64,000 nucleotides of DNA from Chaetoderma sp. LZ-2023a (lineage: Eukaryota; Mollusca; Caudofoveata; Chaetodermatida; Chaetodermatidae): positions 42,981,142-43,045,141 of the forward strand of contig CM067373.1 of assembly GCA_034401795.1 (NCBI GenBank). Reading direction: 5' to 3'. Under the pieces are notes generated by a model. The model made no database searches, was not told the origin of the DNA, and saw only the letters and a program-made list of their open reading frames with translations. Within the stretch, counting starts at the first letter, position 1. Each line of letters begins with the position of its first letter. This document shows positions 9,890-21,900 of the stretch, piece by piece. The translations under genes were made by a program, and so were the position numbers.

Positions 9890-11910
9890 AATTAAATGTC
9901 TCGCCTGTTCCCTGTTTGTCACAGTTACCATGACATTTGACCTTCTGCCCTCAATGTTATCATGCTGCTTCCTAACATTATAGGTAACCAGGTTTCCAAG
10001 TTGTAATAGCCTCAACCAATCCTGAAATATAAGCGGAAAAGTTTTGCTAAACGCAAAAACAATGTTGAAATAGCAGAGTTCTATATCAAGGTCACAGTGA
10101 CCTTGACCTTTGACCTTGTGATCCCAACATCATCATGTTGCATCCTATCATTATAGGTAACCGTGTATCTAAAAAGTTTAGATGCAATAGGCTTAACCAA
10201 TCCTGAAATATAAGCCGAGACGTTTTGCTAAACGCAAAAATTTAATGTTGAAAGAGCAGAGTTCTGTATCAAGGTCACAGTGATATTGACCTTTGACCTT
10301 CTGACACCAACATCATGCTGCTTCCTAACATTATAGGTAACCATGTATCCAAGTTTAGTTGCAATAGTCTTAACCAATCCTGCAATATAAGATGAAAAGC
10401 TTTGCTAAATGCAAAAACTTAATGTTGAAATAACAGAGTTCTGTATCAATGTCACATTGACCTTGACCTTTGACCTTGTGACAACAACATCATCACACTG
10501 CTTCCAATCATTATAGGTAACCATGTATCCAAGTGTAGTTAGTTGCAATAGGCTTAACCAGTCCTGAAATATAAGCTGAGACGTTTTTCTAAACCCAAAA
10601 ACTTAATGTTGAAATAGCACAGAGTTCTCTATCAAGGTCACAGTGACCTTCACCTTTGACTTTGTGATCCCAATATCGTCATGCTGCATCCTATCATTAT
10701 AGGTAACCATGTATCCAAGTTTACTTGCAATAGGCTTAACCAATCCTGAAATATAAGCTGAGAGGTTTTGCTAAACGCAAAAACTTAATTTGGAAAAGGA
10801 GTTCTGTATCAAGGTCACAGTGATATTGATCTTTGACCTTCTGACCCCAACATCATCATGTTGCATCCTATCATTATAGGTAACCGTGTATCCAATTGGA
10901 TCAGGCATTGCTGAGATATAAGACAATAACTTTTGTTTAATGCAAAAACTTAACGTAAAATATTAACAAAGATTATACTGTGGCCATTGACCCCATAACC
11001 TTGACATCATGACCGCTTTATCAGTGGGCTGCTTCCATTCAATGTATATCACAATGTACCCAAGTTTGGTTGCAATTGGATCAGGCATTGCTGAGATATA
11101 AGGCAATAACTTTTGTTTAATGCAAAAACGTAACGTAAAATATTAACAAATATTATACCATGACCTTTGACCCCCATAACCTTGACCGCATGATGTCTGC
11201 ATTAGCATGCTGCTTCCTTTTGATGTATATCACCATGTACCCAAATTTGGTTCCAATTGGATCAGGCATTGTTGAGATATAAGGCAATAACTTTTGTTTA
11301 ACGCAAAAACTTAACATAAAATATTAACCAAAATTATACCATGAACTTTGACACCATAAACTTGACCTCATGATGCGTGCATCAGCATGCTGCTTCCTTT
11401 TGATTTATATCACCATGTACCCAAGTTTGGTTCCAATTGGATCAGGCTTTGGTGAGATATAAGGCAATAACTTTTGTTTAACGCAAAAACTTAACGTAAA
11501 ATATTAACAAAGATTATACTGTGACATTTGACCCATAACCTTGACGTCATGACCGCTTTATCGGTGAGCTGCTTCCACTCAATGTATATCGCCATGTACC
11601 CAAGTGTGGTTCCAATTGGATCGGGCATTGCTGAGATATAAGGCAATAACTTTTGTTTAACGCAAATACTTAACGTAAAATATTAACAAAGATTATACAG
11701 TAACCTTTGACCCCTGTGACCTTGACCTCATGACCTTTTCATCGGCGGGATACTTCCTTTTGATGTATATTACCATGCACCTAAGTTTGCTTCCAATTGG
11801 GTCAGGCATTGCTGAGATATAAACTTAACTTAAAAGTTTACGCTGCTGCCGCCGTAAATGTGATACCTATGTCTCGATCCTGCTTCGCAGGCGAGACAAT
11901 AACTAGTGGG
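9890..11910 (-). repeat. Dispersed element filled with a 180-bp minisatellite of GACCT motifs
   Basis: About 11 units of roughly 180 bp. Unit landmarks ATAGGTAACC...TATCC fall near 9983, 10156, 10334, 10514, 10700 and 10877, then the variant ATATCACCATGTACCC near 11045, 11228, 11410, 11587 and 11767. Units carry AAGGTCACAGTGACCTTGACC and GACCTTTGACC. The right end is a hairpin, GTCTCGATCCTGCTTCGCAG/GCGAGAC (11874-11905), and the left end has GTCTCGCCTG near 9900, which suggests terminal inverted repeats. The mirror (about 55285-56910) has about 9 units. Confidence 0.85.
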
Positions 11911-13079
11911 ATTTCTAACTAACATATCTGCCATTGCGGGAGATCATTTGATTTATATCATAGTTTCTGGACACATTTCAAAATGTTCCTGTGGGAATCT
12001 AGTACCCGGCATTGAAAAAATGAAGTTGATGCACTAAAGGACAACAGAGTTATCACAATTGAGATTTTTTAAGTATGCGACCCAATGGTGAAAGATATTA
12101 CTTTCGATGGAATGTTATGTTGTGTCATATTTAGAGCTATTGCCTTTTAACTTGGTAGTTGGCCATGAACTACAAGCCATATAAGAACTATGTCAGACTT
12201 ACCTAATGTCTAGATAATACAGACAATTTTTCTATTGAAATGAATAGTAAAATATCCAGGCAGCTCGTTTTGTCATCTTTTGATCAATTTCTACCTGAGT
12301 GGCATAATACTCTTGGCATCTAATTTCCACATTGTGAAAGTGAAGTTTATATGCTCTAAAACACCAATTTGAGTCTATTGTGAATCAAGGGAGGTATCTC
12401 TTTTAACACCAATGTGAGAGCTATCTATATATAGAATGAAATAAATTTGACTACTATTAACCTCTGCATAAAGAAATTGTGTAGAGAACTACTCCTTAAT
12501 GGATGATCTGATAACCAAATCTGCCTGAAAGGATCCTAGAGTGTCAAGTTTCAGAACTTATATACAGAAATTTGATTGTAACTTCTTTCGTTGGCTATCT
12601 GGGAGTTCCAAAAATGTAAAGGAAATTGCTTAAAAGATTAATTGTGATTAACCGCTGGACTAATTTCATCCAAGCTCGGCCTCAAGCCTCTTACATGGTA
12701 CGCTTCAGAACTTGTAGACATAAATTTGAAGGGTCAATTCTTTTGGTGGCCAACTTTGATTTCCGAAAATATTCAGGTAACCATTTGAGGTCTATTCTCA
12801 TCGGCTTTATGACTTTAAATAGAGAAATGTCCTTGCTCAATTCCTTTTCGGTGACGATCTTGGATTTTCATCAATGCTCGGGAAATTGCTTAAAAGACTT
12901 CAATAACTACTCGATTTCAGCCAAACTTGTTTGGAAGAGTTCTTGTGATACATGTAAGCTTCAAACATGTGCAGAAACTTTATCAATCAATAATACTCTC
13001 GAAAGCCATTGTGGATTTCTGAACATTTCCAGAACATTGGTTTTTTAGATTACTCATTAACCTCTGTGTCACTTACTAC
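11911..13079. other. Degenerate interspersed repeat, no gene
   Basis: Phrases such as TTTTGGTGGCCAACTTTGAT, AAATTGCTTAAAAGA and AAGCTTCAAACATGTGCAGA recur loosely at 12600-13050 and again at 13740-13980. This indicates an old tandem or dispersed repeat. A 140-codon open frame at 12626-13048 spans several of these units, so it is not a gene. Confidence 0.5.
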
Positions 13080-13470
13080 AAATGGAGCAATCCAGTTTTA
13101 GCTCTCTCCAGCCCATCTCTAACTAAGCTCCACCCATGATTTTCCTGTGTTTGGATCAATTGATCCCTGCGCTCTGAATCTCAATTTCCAGAAAACTATA
13201 TAGGTAAGCTGTTGCATATTTTGAAACTAATCTGACTGGGTGCTGTTGCTGCCTATGATGGCAGCAACAGCACCCAGTCAAATTAGTTTCAAAATATTCA
13301 ACAGCATGCTTATTAAATAGTAAAGACACAATTTGTACCACCTTACGGACTATTAAGCATTTAAGATGGACTAAATCGAGTCATTCATGACATGATTATG
13401 GCATTATACACGTCGCATAGTTGATTATGGCATATGTTTGATGGATAAACTGGAATCCTTCATTGGTTGG
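13080..13470. mobile_element. Inverted-repeat element (CTGTTGAATATTTTGAAA family), full copy
   Basis: The ends are inverted copies: AATGGAGCAATCCAGTTTTA at the left and ATAAACTGGAATCCTTCATT at the right. Inside are CCCATCTCTAACTAAGCTC and a hairpin at 13209-13312 (CTGTTGCATATTTTGAAACT ... AGTTTCAAAATATTCAACAG) with a GCTGCC/GGCAGC loop. The mirror locus (about 53930-54100) lacks 13209-13428. It is a non-autonomous DNA transposon of unknown superfamily. Confidence 0.65.
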
Positions 13471-14345
13471 AAGCTATTGACATCGGAGAATGGGTACCAC
13501 CATCATGTGTGGTGTTGTGCTATATAGCCATAGTTAGGAAACAGTCATTATACTGTTTATCACTCAGAATACAAGAAATCCCAGAATATCTTCTAAATAT
13601 TAAATTTCTTCCAGCAGAGAAGACACCAAGCATGGGAGGGTGGCAACTCCTCCTAGTTGAGCCCCACATAATTGAGCTTCCTTCCACTGTTGCTTGTGGA
13701 AGGACGCTAGTTAGGGAGGTGTTAAAAGCTTCGGACCTGTACAAAAATTTGATTGGTCAAATCTTTCTATGATCATTTTGGATTCATAAAAATGTCCCAG
13801 AAATTGTTTAATAGATAATTCCTCTTAAGCCACTACAGTTATCTCCATTCAACTTGGCTGGAAGGCCTCTTGTGATAGCGGTATGACCTTATATGCAGAA
13901 ATCTTTTTTATTCCATTCTTTTGGTGACCATCTTAGATTTCCAAAAATATTGTTTAAGCGACTACTCACAAACTCCTGGGCTAATCTAAATCAAACTTTG
14001 CTGAAATGGTCATAGCATAGTAAATTTCAAATCTATCCAGAAGTGTGATCGGTGAATATGTCAACATAAATTGTTGCAGATGAAGATAGCGTGACATCAC
14101 ATTATTTCTGACACTAACACACGATACTGACAGAGTTAGAAAAGGACATCGGTCTCTATAGATCGAGGCATGAATTTTGAAAAACATTTATTGAAAAGGT
14201 CAATAAAGTAACCGGTGTATTTGCAATGGTCATGCTAGTTTCACAACTATGATGGTACTTGCAGCAGAGACTAGCGTGAAGGTGTCATCTGCACTGAAGA
14301 TATCGAGTACATTTTCTTCGTAGAAGAGGTTTAGACATTATCATA
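13471..14345. other. Non-coding, degenerate repeat remnants
   Basis: It contains further copies of the AAATTGTTTAA / TTTTGGTGACCATCTTAGAT repeat seen at 12.6-13.0 kb. No credible exon is seen. Confidence 0.4.
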
Positions 14346-14870
14346 GTTGCCTCTGAATGTGATTGCCCATTCGCAAACCTTGATTAGTGGCTAATGGAGA
14401 CCACAAAACTACGTCGGAAAACGCAATGCCATACTCCACCAGATCAGTGGATGACAAAGAGCTGATATCACAACCAGGGATGGGTGTTGCAAATACTTTA
14501 GTGCAGTGCAAGCTCTGAGAGTTGCTGGTCTACCACCATGGCTTTCTCCGCAGAACATTGAGGCCAATGTCAACATGACAGACCAGAGAAAGGGAGATTT
14601 GATCAGTGAATGGTTTAAGATCCAATAACCAGATCCTGACAATGAGCCATTACACCCTTTTGTAGCTGACATCAGGTTACTACAAACAGCGGTCAAAACA
14701 TTTGAGGGTGAGAAGGCATGCTGAGAAATGGGCGTACATCTGGACCAAACCGTTTCATCAATAAACTATTTAAGTGGGCAGGTGATAGTATCTCCAGACC
14801 AATCACAGACATAACTAGATTGTTCGGTTGATGACGTGACATTGCACATCGCCAGGTTCACCACTTTGGC
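14346..14870 (+). pseudogene. Degenerate LINE ORF2 fragment (a)
   Basis: Read in shifting frames it gives LRVAG..., NVNMTDQRKGDLISEWFK and EPLHPF. These parallel the better fragment at 15330-16480 (ALRVTN, HFIRTDQGKAEAI, EWFKEQF, EPLQPF). It is therefore a second, older copy of the segment just before the RT domain. In-frame stops and frameshifts are frequent. About 170 bp (14346-14516) is absent from the mirror copy (about 52660-53035). Confidence 0.55.
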
Positions 14871-14909
14871 CTTTTAACCCCTACCCTGTGGGTAGAGGAA
14901 GATGTAACT

Positions 14910-15260
14910 AGCATCTGCCACTCTGCAATTGTATGGCTAATTCACATACAAAATTTAGGTGAATTCCATCCAATAGTTTTGTTGAGTTTCATTACAACCT
15001 TTTGATGCCCACTCCACCCCCTGAGGCCAGAAATGTAAATGTCATTGTGCACTCCGCAATCATATGGGTAACTCACATACAAAATTGTGTTGAATTCCCT
15101 CCAATGGTTCCAGAGTTGTTGCGGTACAATCAATTTCTTGACCATTTGCCCCCCCCCCACCCACCCACCCTTGATGGTACAGTCAAATGTAAATGCCCTC
15201 TTGCACACTGCAATCATTTGGGTAACTCACATGCCAAATTTGTAAGTAATCCACGTAAGA
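14910..15260. repeat. Three-copy tandem repeat of about 140-150 bp
   Basis: The phrase GCAATYRTATGGSTAAYTCACATRCMAAATT occurs near 14925, 15055 and 15210, with AATGTAAATG before it. It ends in a C-run/CCCACC tract at 15150-15170. It lies between the two LINE fragments and is mirrored at about 52290-52640. Confidence 0.6.
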
Positions 15261-15329
15261 CACCACCTCACCTGGGAAACTCTGGCCCCCTTCATGACGA
15301 ATCCATCAACTACTGAACGCCATTCTATT

Positions 15330-16480
15330 AATCGTGCCTGTCAATTCGTGCATCTATCAAAGTGGCCAAACCAAACAATGCTGGAAACGCAATAACATTC
15401 AGCACCACAATAGCGAATGCGTAAAAGATCTTGCTATTCAACAAGCAGACTACCTAGCAGATGAAATCACTGCCACGGATGATTGTCACAAAATGCTTAT
15501 GGCAGCCAGAGCCCTGAGAGTTACTAACTACACACCACCACCCACTGGCCACAACTCTGAAGGACACTTTATCAGGACTGACCAGGGAAAAGCCGAGGCA
15601 ATTTGAGAATGGTTCAAGGAACAGTTCACTGACCATGATAATGAGCCCTTGCAACCATTCTAAGGAAACCCCATACCATTACTAACACCAATTAAAACAA
15701 GCAGAAGCTGAGAAGGCAGTTAGACCTGAAAAATGGACGCTCATCTGGACCTGGTGGCATGAGCAATAATCTATTCAAAGATGCAAGTGACATTATCTCA
15801 AAACTGATCACGCACCTAATCAATTCAGCTTTTATGCACCGCCTTCCCATCAATGTTGTAGGCCAAGGCATCCTTATCGCGCTACCCATGCCTAAGAAGC
15901 CACCTGCTCCCCCAGCCAATCTGTAGCCCATTGTGCTCCTCAGCAGCATACGAAGAATCCTATCCAATGTTACTCTATGCTGCATCCGAGACAAGATCGA
16001 TGAGTTCACCGGATCATGTCAAAGTGGCTTCAAACGTGGCTGCAGCAGCGCAGTCATTGCATGGGCTCAATGCATGCTTGTGTCAGTAGGCATGTCCAAA
16101 CACTAGGATTTCAACAAAAGGGGCATTGACATGTCACGAGCCTTCGACACAATTAAGCGCTCAAATATCCTAGATGTACTACACCAGGCCAGTTGCAATG
16201 AAAATGAGCTATGACTAGTGAGACTACTACTTACAGACACCGAGCTGAGGGTACGAGTCAAGTCAGTGTAGTATGTAGAGTTTGAGACATCAAGCGGCTC
16301 CTCATGGGGAGATCGTCTATCCCCTGTGCTTTTCACATGTTACCTTGCTGCTGCATTGAAATCCATGCGGAAAAATTTGACAAGACTAAACCTCCAGTGT
16401 CTGTGCGTGGCATGCCGCTAGAGATGGAATATGCAGACAATGTGGACTAAGAATGCAAGAAGACACGCCAGCACAGAGAG
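15330..16480 (+). pseudogene. Non-LTR retrotransposon reverse transcriptase, decayed
   Basis: Conceptual translation with frameshifts shows the order expected of a LINE RT: a lead-in with EWFKEQF, then LINSAFMHRLPINVVGQGIL and PMPKKPPAPPANL, then IRRILSNVTL..IRDKIDEF, QSGFKRGCSS, then MSRAFDTIKRSNILDVLHQA (motif A, RAFDT), LRVRVKSV, and SSWGDRLSPVLFT (motif B region). Several stops interrupt it and the C-terminal catalytic part is not intact. It is a dead element, not a host gene. The mirror copy lies at about 51100-52220. Confidence 0.7.
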
Positions 16481-16639
16481 CCTTGGAATTCGTCCTACTG
16501 GGAGCCAGTAAATATAAAGCCAGGAGAGGACGTCATTGCATAAATCTGCTAAGTGTGCTACAATGTGGCCTCAAGAAAGCAGGACTCAGCACGCTCAACT
16601 CGAGAATAGACATATATGTTAGTATCCATTTGTTGTGGA

Positions 16640-18169
16640 ACTGTACGTTCATCAACCAAATTGTGGTATCTGTTATATAGATATATTGGCTTGGTTATTT
16701 CTGTATTTGGTAAATAATTATGCAGTATTTTGTCTTTTTCCTATGCATTTATTCCTTTAAAAAGAATAAGGGATCGTGTTTCTGTGGGTTGTGTTGTCTT
16801 GATGGGAATGGATACGTGAGTTCAAATAGTGAAACCATTTTTACTCCATGATAATTTGGGTGAATAAAGTCTCGGAAAAGTTCTGTGTTGTTGGCTAGGG
16901 TTACGTTGTGCCATTCTGCTAGAGAGCTGAGAATTTCATTAAACTCAGAAACTAGGTTGCTCTCATGTGTGTTTGGGGTCATGGCAGCAGGGATGATACA
17001 TACACTTGAGTGTTTGGAGCTAGTGATTTGGCTCTTTCAATGACTGCATCATATTCATTGATCATGCTATCTGCTTTACGTTTTTCTGCAATTTCACTAA
17101 ATCTATCCCCACCATAGGATCTGACTGTGATGCCATGCATTTCTGTCGACATAAACCTACCACTAAGTTTACTGAGTATTGAGCTTCCAATGATTAGAGC
17201 TGTCTTGGTTGTTGTAGTTTGAGTGTTGATTACAAGGATGGTTGTCTATTGTAGTTCTGGTACTCTACATTGCTCTAACTGCTCTGGGAAACTGGTTTGG
17301 TATGAAGTCGGCCACCCTTGTTTGCATTGCTCTAGCTATTAAGCACACCATGTCTATAGCTTCTGGTACCTGGTTTAGTATAGTTGTCATCTGTATTGTT
17401 TATGTAATGATGTTGACGAATCGGTGGTGTCTCTGTGTCCCGCAGCTGGGTGGTATGCAGTGGTGCACTTTGGGCATGGATATTACCTATAGGTTTATAG
17501 TTTGTGTGAAATGAACATTGGTTTTCTTGAATGGATGGTAATGTTAACTCTAATTTTTTACAGTTGTTTACCAATGCCAGACTTATTTGGACCAGTTTAT
17601 CTTGCTTTATTTTGATATTATCATTGACTCCTGAATGGTTAGTTTTGCCTTAGAGTAGACATGCTATCGCTGAGGGCCAGTTGATGTCTATGTCAATGGC
17701 ATTAGTACATAATTTCTGTCTAGAAGCTACAGAATATTGTGATGACATATCATTCGATGCCTGCAACGTTTTGGAATTCTTTTTTGAGTTGTCTATGGTC
17801 TTCCTTTAACATTTTTCATTTCATTAATGACAGCACCTAAATTCTCAGTTTTAGCAGCAGTCCTGACATATGTACTTACGCTTGGTGGATGCTAGGGTTG
17901 AAAGCATGTAAGGTGGGAGATATGTACACATAAAATGCACCCAGTATTTACAGGTGTCACATTTTATCATGTAGTCAGAGTCCGGTTTACCGCATTTATA
18001 TTTTGCTTTGGACCTGACACCACCATTTACATCTGCAATGGTTATATTATCTGTAATAGTGTTTGTAGTAGTTATGGGTGTGGCTTCAACATGAGTGTGT
18101 GTAGCAGTTGTAGATAGTGTAATATTGGTGCTTGTAGCTGTAGTTGGTATGACTTCAACATCAGTGCTC

Positions 18170-18263
<94 letters not shown>
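16640..18263 (-). pseudogene. LINE ORF1 with PHD-like finger and SGNH-esterase remnants (minus strand)
   Basis: Reading leftwards from 18263, a Thr-rich stretch is encoded by the ACT microsatellite. Next comes a PHD-type finger at about 18035-17895 (KYKCGKPDSDYMIKCDTCKY, then WVHFMCTYLPPYML, CQDC), then a SGNH hydrolase-like domain starting ALIIGSSILSKLSGRF at about 17200. Its end, FIHPNYHGVKM (17.0-16.85 kb), fits the D/H-x-H block. PHD plus esterase in ORF1 is typical of CR1/L2-clade LINEs. Frameshifts and stops lie between the domains. The mirror is at about 49250-50880, which keeps about 31 bp missing here near 16868. Confidence 0.7.
18169..18263. repeat. (GTA)n microsatellite
   Basis: A pure trinucleotide run of about 95 bp. 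On the minus strand it reads as poly-Thr codons continuous with the Thr-rich leader of the LINE ORF1. The poly-Val and poly-Leu frames seen here are artefacts. Confidence 0.95.
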
Positions 18264-18317
18264 CTTTCTATATGATATCAGAAAGAATGACAGTATTTTC
18301 CGATTCACTAATGGTCA

Positions 18318-19345
18318 TTATGTACCCATAGAAGTTGTTATCGATGTGATAGGAGATTTGTTCTGCCCTCTCATTCTTATAATTACATAGTTACATAGTC
18401 CTTTTCTGCTGATTAGGCTAAACAGCCTGTAGCAGATCTTCATATTCATTTTCGATAACTTCGGTTGATTCCTCTTGTACCTGTTGTACATGTGGGTGTG
18501 TGCGGACGAGTTTGATGGGAAAGTCATTTTTGAACATCTGATCTTTCTAAAACTTGTCGCGTCTTCCCTTGAAGCCTTCAAGGTGTTGAGCATAGGAGCT
18601 GTGACTACTGACTCATGTAGACCATTCCAGTAATTTGTCACCCGAATGTTGAAAAATCTCTTCTGTGTGTTAAATTAAAAAAATTCATTTAGCAGTCTCA
18701 AGCTGTGACCTCTCGTGTGATGTCCATCGTGAGATGGCAGCAGCTCCTCACGATTTACATCATAGATCCAATGAACATACTTGTAAGTCTCTATTAGGTC
18801 TTCACGCAAGCGCCTGTATATCAAACTGGGCAGATTTAGTGCCTTCAAGCGGTTTTCACATGGACTATCTTTCAGGCCTGCTATCAGTTTTGTAGCTTGA
18901 CGATGAACATTCTCGATGAGCCAGATATAGTTTTGGTGCGGGGGGGGGGGGGGGGGGGGGGGGGGCCATACCGCATTTCTGTATTCTAGATGTAGCTTCA
19001 CTAGGCTCGTGCAAAGCAATATAAGTGTGCTGACTTCCAGGCAAATAAATGATCTTCGTATCATACCAAGGATCTCGTTGGCTTTGTTGACTGCCGTCTA
19101 CACATATTATGTGAATTTTAGATTGTCGTCGACGTAAATGCCCAGGACTTTTTCACAGGTGGCATCTTCTAGAATGATCTCCTGGCTGTTCTCTATCATG
19201 GTATACATCATCTTCGCATTGGATCTGCCTAAGTGCATTGCTTTGTATTTGGACGCATTGAACCACATTTGCCAGGTGTCTGCCCATTCTTTTAAGTTGC
19301 TGAGGTATGTTTGATCTTTGGCTGGTGAGGATGGCAGAATGGGAA
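18318..19345 (-). pseudogene. LINE RT C-terminal domain (minus strand)
   Basis: From 19345 leftwards the peptide runs WADTWQMWFNASKYKAMHLG, YVDDNLKF, IRRSFICLE...LVKLHLEYRNAVW, ENVHRQATKLIAGLKDSP, RLKALNLPSLIYRRLREDLI and VTNYWNGLHESVV. That is the standard order of the post-catalytic region of CR1/Jockey-type RTs. A G26 run (18940-18965) interrupts the codons after AVW; the mirror has C19 at 48563-48581. The catalytic motifs upstream are missing. The mirror is at about 48195-49203. Confidence 0.75.
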
Positions 19346-19659
19346 TGCTATTTCAGTTCGTGTTTTAGCTGCTTCAGAAGCTTTTACCTTTGTTTGCGTT
19401 TCTCTTCTTTCTTCTACTCGTATGATTTTGCATTCTTTGCACAACCATATGTCACTGGCACAAAATGTGGTGACCTTGCATGGTGCTTGATAGTCATTGC
19501 ATGCGGGCGCATTGGCAACTTACAAATTGATGTTCACTTTAGAAATGTACATCAATTGAATAGTGTGTTAGTGACGCATCAGTTTAGTAAATATGTAACA
19601 CAGACAACATATATGTATGCAAGAGTGTATTATAACCTGACGTGCAAAAACGCCACATA

Positions 19660-21900
19660 AATGTGCAATTGGATGCACGTACAAAGACAATATATATGTA
19701 TGTGAGTGTGTGTTATATGCTGAAGTGCAATAATGCCACACTGAGAAAGACCCCTACTGGTTAGATGAGATGAGTGTTAGTTCCTCTGCCTCTGCGGCTA
19801 CTCAGGGAAAGCATTGACAGGGGCCTAGAGTTAGTCACTACTACAAATTTACTTGAATTGAATTGAGATAATGATAAGACAAGATAGATTGTACAGAACG
19901 CAGGCTAATAAGCATCTGTGTTCCAATAGAATTACTAGACTGTTATTGTGTAATTCGGCTTTTGTAGTCAAATTTTGTCTTGATTAGACCAGTACTTATC
20001 TAGCCTATTCTTGAATGTGTTCATGGTGGGGGAAGTTACGATTTTGTCTGTGAGTGAGTTCCAGAAATCAATTACTCCATTTGTGATATACTGTTTCCAG
20101 AGTTCATGTGAGAAGTGGTTCTTTTTCAGTTTGTATGTGTGGCCTCTTGTTATTGAATGGTTCATTGTGAACAACTTTTGTGTTACTTGTTTATCATAGT
20201 GCCCATGCATAGTTGTATAAACTTCTATCATGTCTCTGTGTGAAGACTGCAATATTTTAATGTCGGGAGATTTAGATTTTTTAGCCTATCAGGAAGCTCA
20301 TCCCTTTCATTAAAGGAATCTGCCTGGTTGCTCTTCTTTGTATATTTTCAATGCTTATGATGTTTTTCACTTTGTATGGGCACCACACCCTATTTGCATA
20401 TTCAACGTGTGGTCGTACCAATGCCTTGTATAGTAAACTAAATGTTTCCTCGCTTAGATATGTATAAGTTCTCCGAATTATTGCCATGATCTTGTTAGAC
20501 TTGTTTGCTTGCTGTTGTATGTGTTTACTAAAATTTAGTTGCCTGTCTATGAGTACACCAATATCTTTTTGGAGTTCTGTATGTTCTAGAGCTATGGGAG
20601 ATCCATCATCGTTGTGCAGATATTATGTTTTGTTGTCATTGTATGGTTTTGTTTTTATTTCTAGGATGTGGCATTTGCTGGGATGGAATTTCAGGAGCCA
20701 AATATTTGTCCAGTCATTCATGGAGTCGAGGTTTTTCTGGACTATATCAATGTCTTTGTTGTATTAAATTTCTTTATATATCCTTGTGTCATCAGCAAAT
20801 AGATAGACTTCTGAACTTATGTTATCCGGGAGATCAGGTAAGTAGATGACAAATAAGATAGGACAAATTACACTTCCTGTATGGCACACCACTATTAATA
20901 TCATGCCAAGACGAGAATGTGTTGTTTACACGTACCTTCTGTTTGCGTTGTTTTAGAAAGTTCCCTGTCCAATTACACATTCTGTCACTAAATCCATAAG
21001 CCTTGAGTTTCACCATAAGTCCCTCATGGGGGACTTTATCAAAGGCTTTCATAAAGTCCATGTATACTACATTTATTTCACCAGAGTCATCGAGAATATT
21101 TGTCCAGTGATCTAATATGTTTAGTAGTTGTAGTGTGTAAGACCTTCCTTTAATGAAGCCGAATTATTTGGTACTGAATAGGGGATTTCCTTCATGTGCT
21201 TGACTATCTTGTCTCGAATTAGTTTTCAATTAACTTGCATATTATACTTGTTAGGGTTATTGGCCTATAATTACCAAGTTCCTTTTTTGCTCACTTTTTA
21301 AAGATTGGTGTCACGTTAGCTATAGCTTCCATTGATTTGGTACCCTCACTGTGGTGATAGGTTTGTCGAATATCAAAGTAAGAGGTTGTAGACCACTTCC
21401 TTGAGCTCATCTATGAGTCGATGATGGATTTTGTTAGCCCACACACACACAACACCCCCCCCCCATGTGACTTCGAGATATTGACAGATTCTATAAGTTT
21501 ATAATAGTTTCATTACCGTTGAATTCAGTATCATCTGAATTATTGATGTAATTTTGCTTATCAAGATCTGTGCTGTATTTTCATTATTAAAAACAGTTCT
21601 GTAGAATTTTGCTAATGCTTCTGCTTTATCAGCATCGTTTTGTATTTTCTGCATGGGGCCATCTACTTCAACTTCCAGTTCTGATATTATTGTGCTGATG
21701 TTTATCATGCGATTTACATGAAAATTTAATGTTTGGGGGTTTGATTTTACACTCCTGGCAATATCTTTTTCTTTATTCCGCTTTGCATTTCTAGTTAGTG
21801 TTTCTAGTTTATTCCGGAGATTGGTGTACGCTAGTCTATCTACTTTATTCCAGGTTTTCAGATATTTTGTCTAACTTTGGTTTTTGTTCTTTATTATCTG
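19660..21900 (-). pseudogene. CR1-like LINE ORF2 (reverse transcriptase) with 3' tail, minus strand
   Basis: From 21900 leftwards the pieces are ISELEVEVDGPMQKIQNDAD...LAKFYRTVF (pre-RT), MDFMKAFDKVPHEGL (motif A, 21061-21020), SGVPYRKCN (motif B remnant), FADDTRIY (catalytic FADD, comp. 20787-20801), TWLLKFHPSKCH-like, ALVRPHVEYANRVWCPYK (20.4 kb), NIQRRATRQIP, and FWNSLTDKIV...FKNRLDKYW (20.0 kb). The 3' tail runs to about 19660. Several frameshifts make it non-functional, but the catalytic FADD is retained. It ends just upstream of the EIF1AD start codon and points away from it. The mirror is at about 45580-47870. Confidence 0.8.

Noticed and set aside
12626..13048. 140-codon open frame, 158 codons in the mirror (54075-54551)
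   Set aside because: It spans several units of a degenerate repeat (GGTGGCCAACTTTGATTTCC-like) and shows no domain. It is open by chance in repeat sequence.
18072..18331. Poly-Val and poly-Leu frames
   Set aside because: Off-frame readings of the (GTA)n microsatellite.
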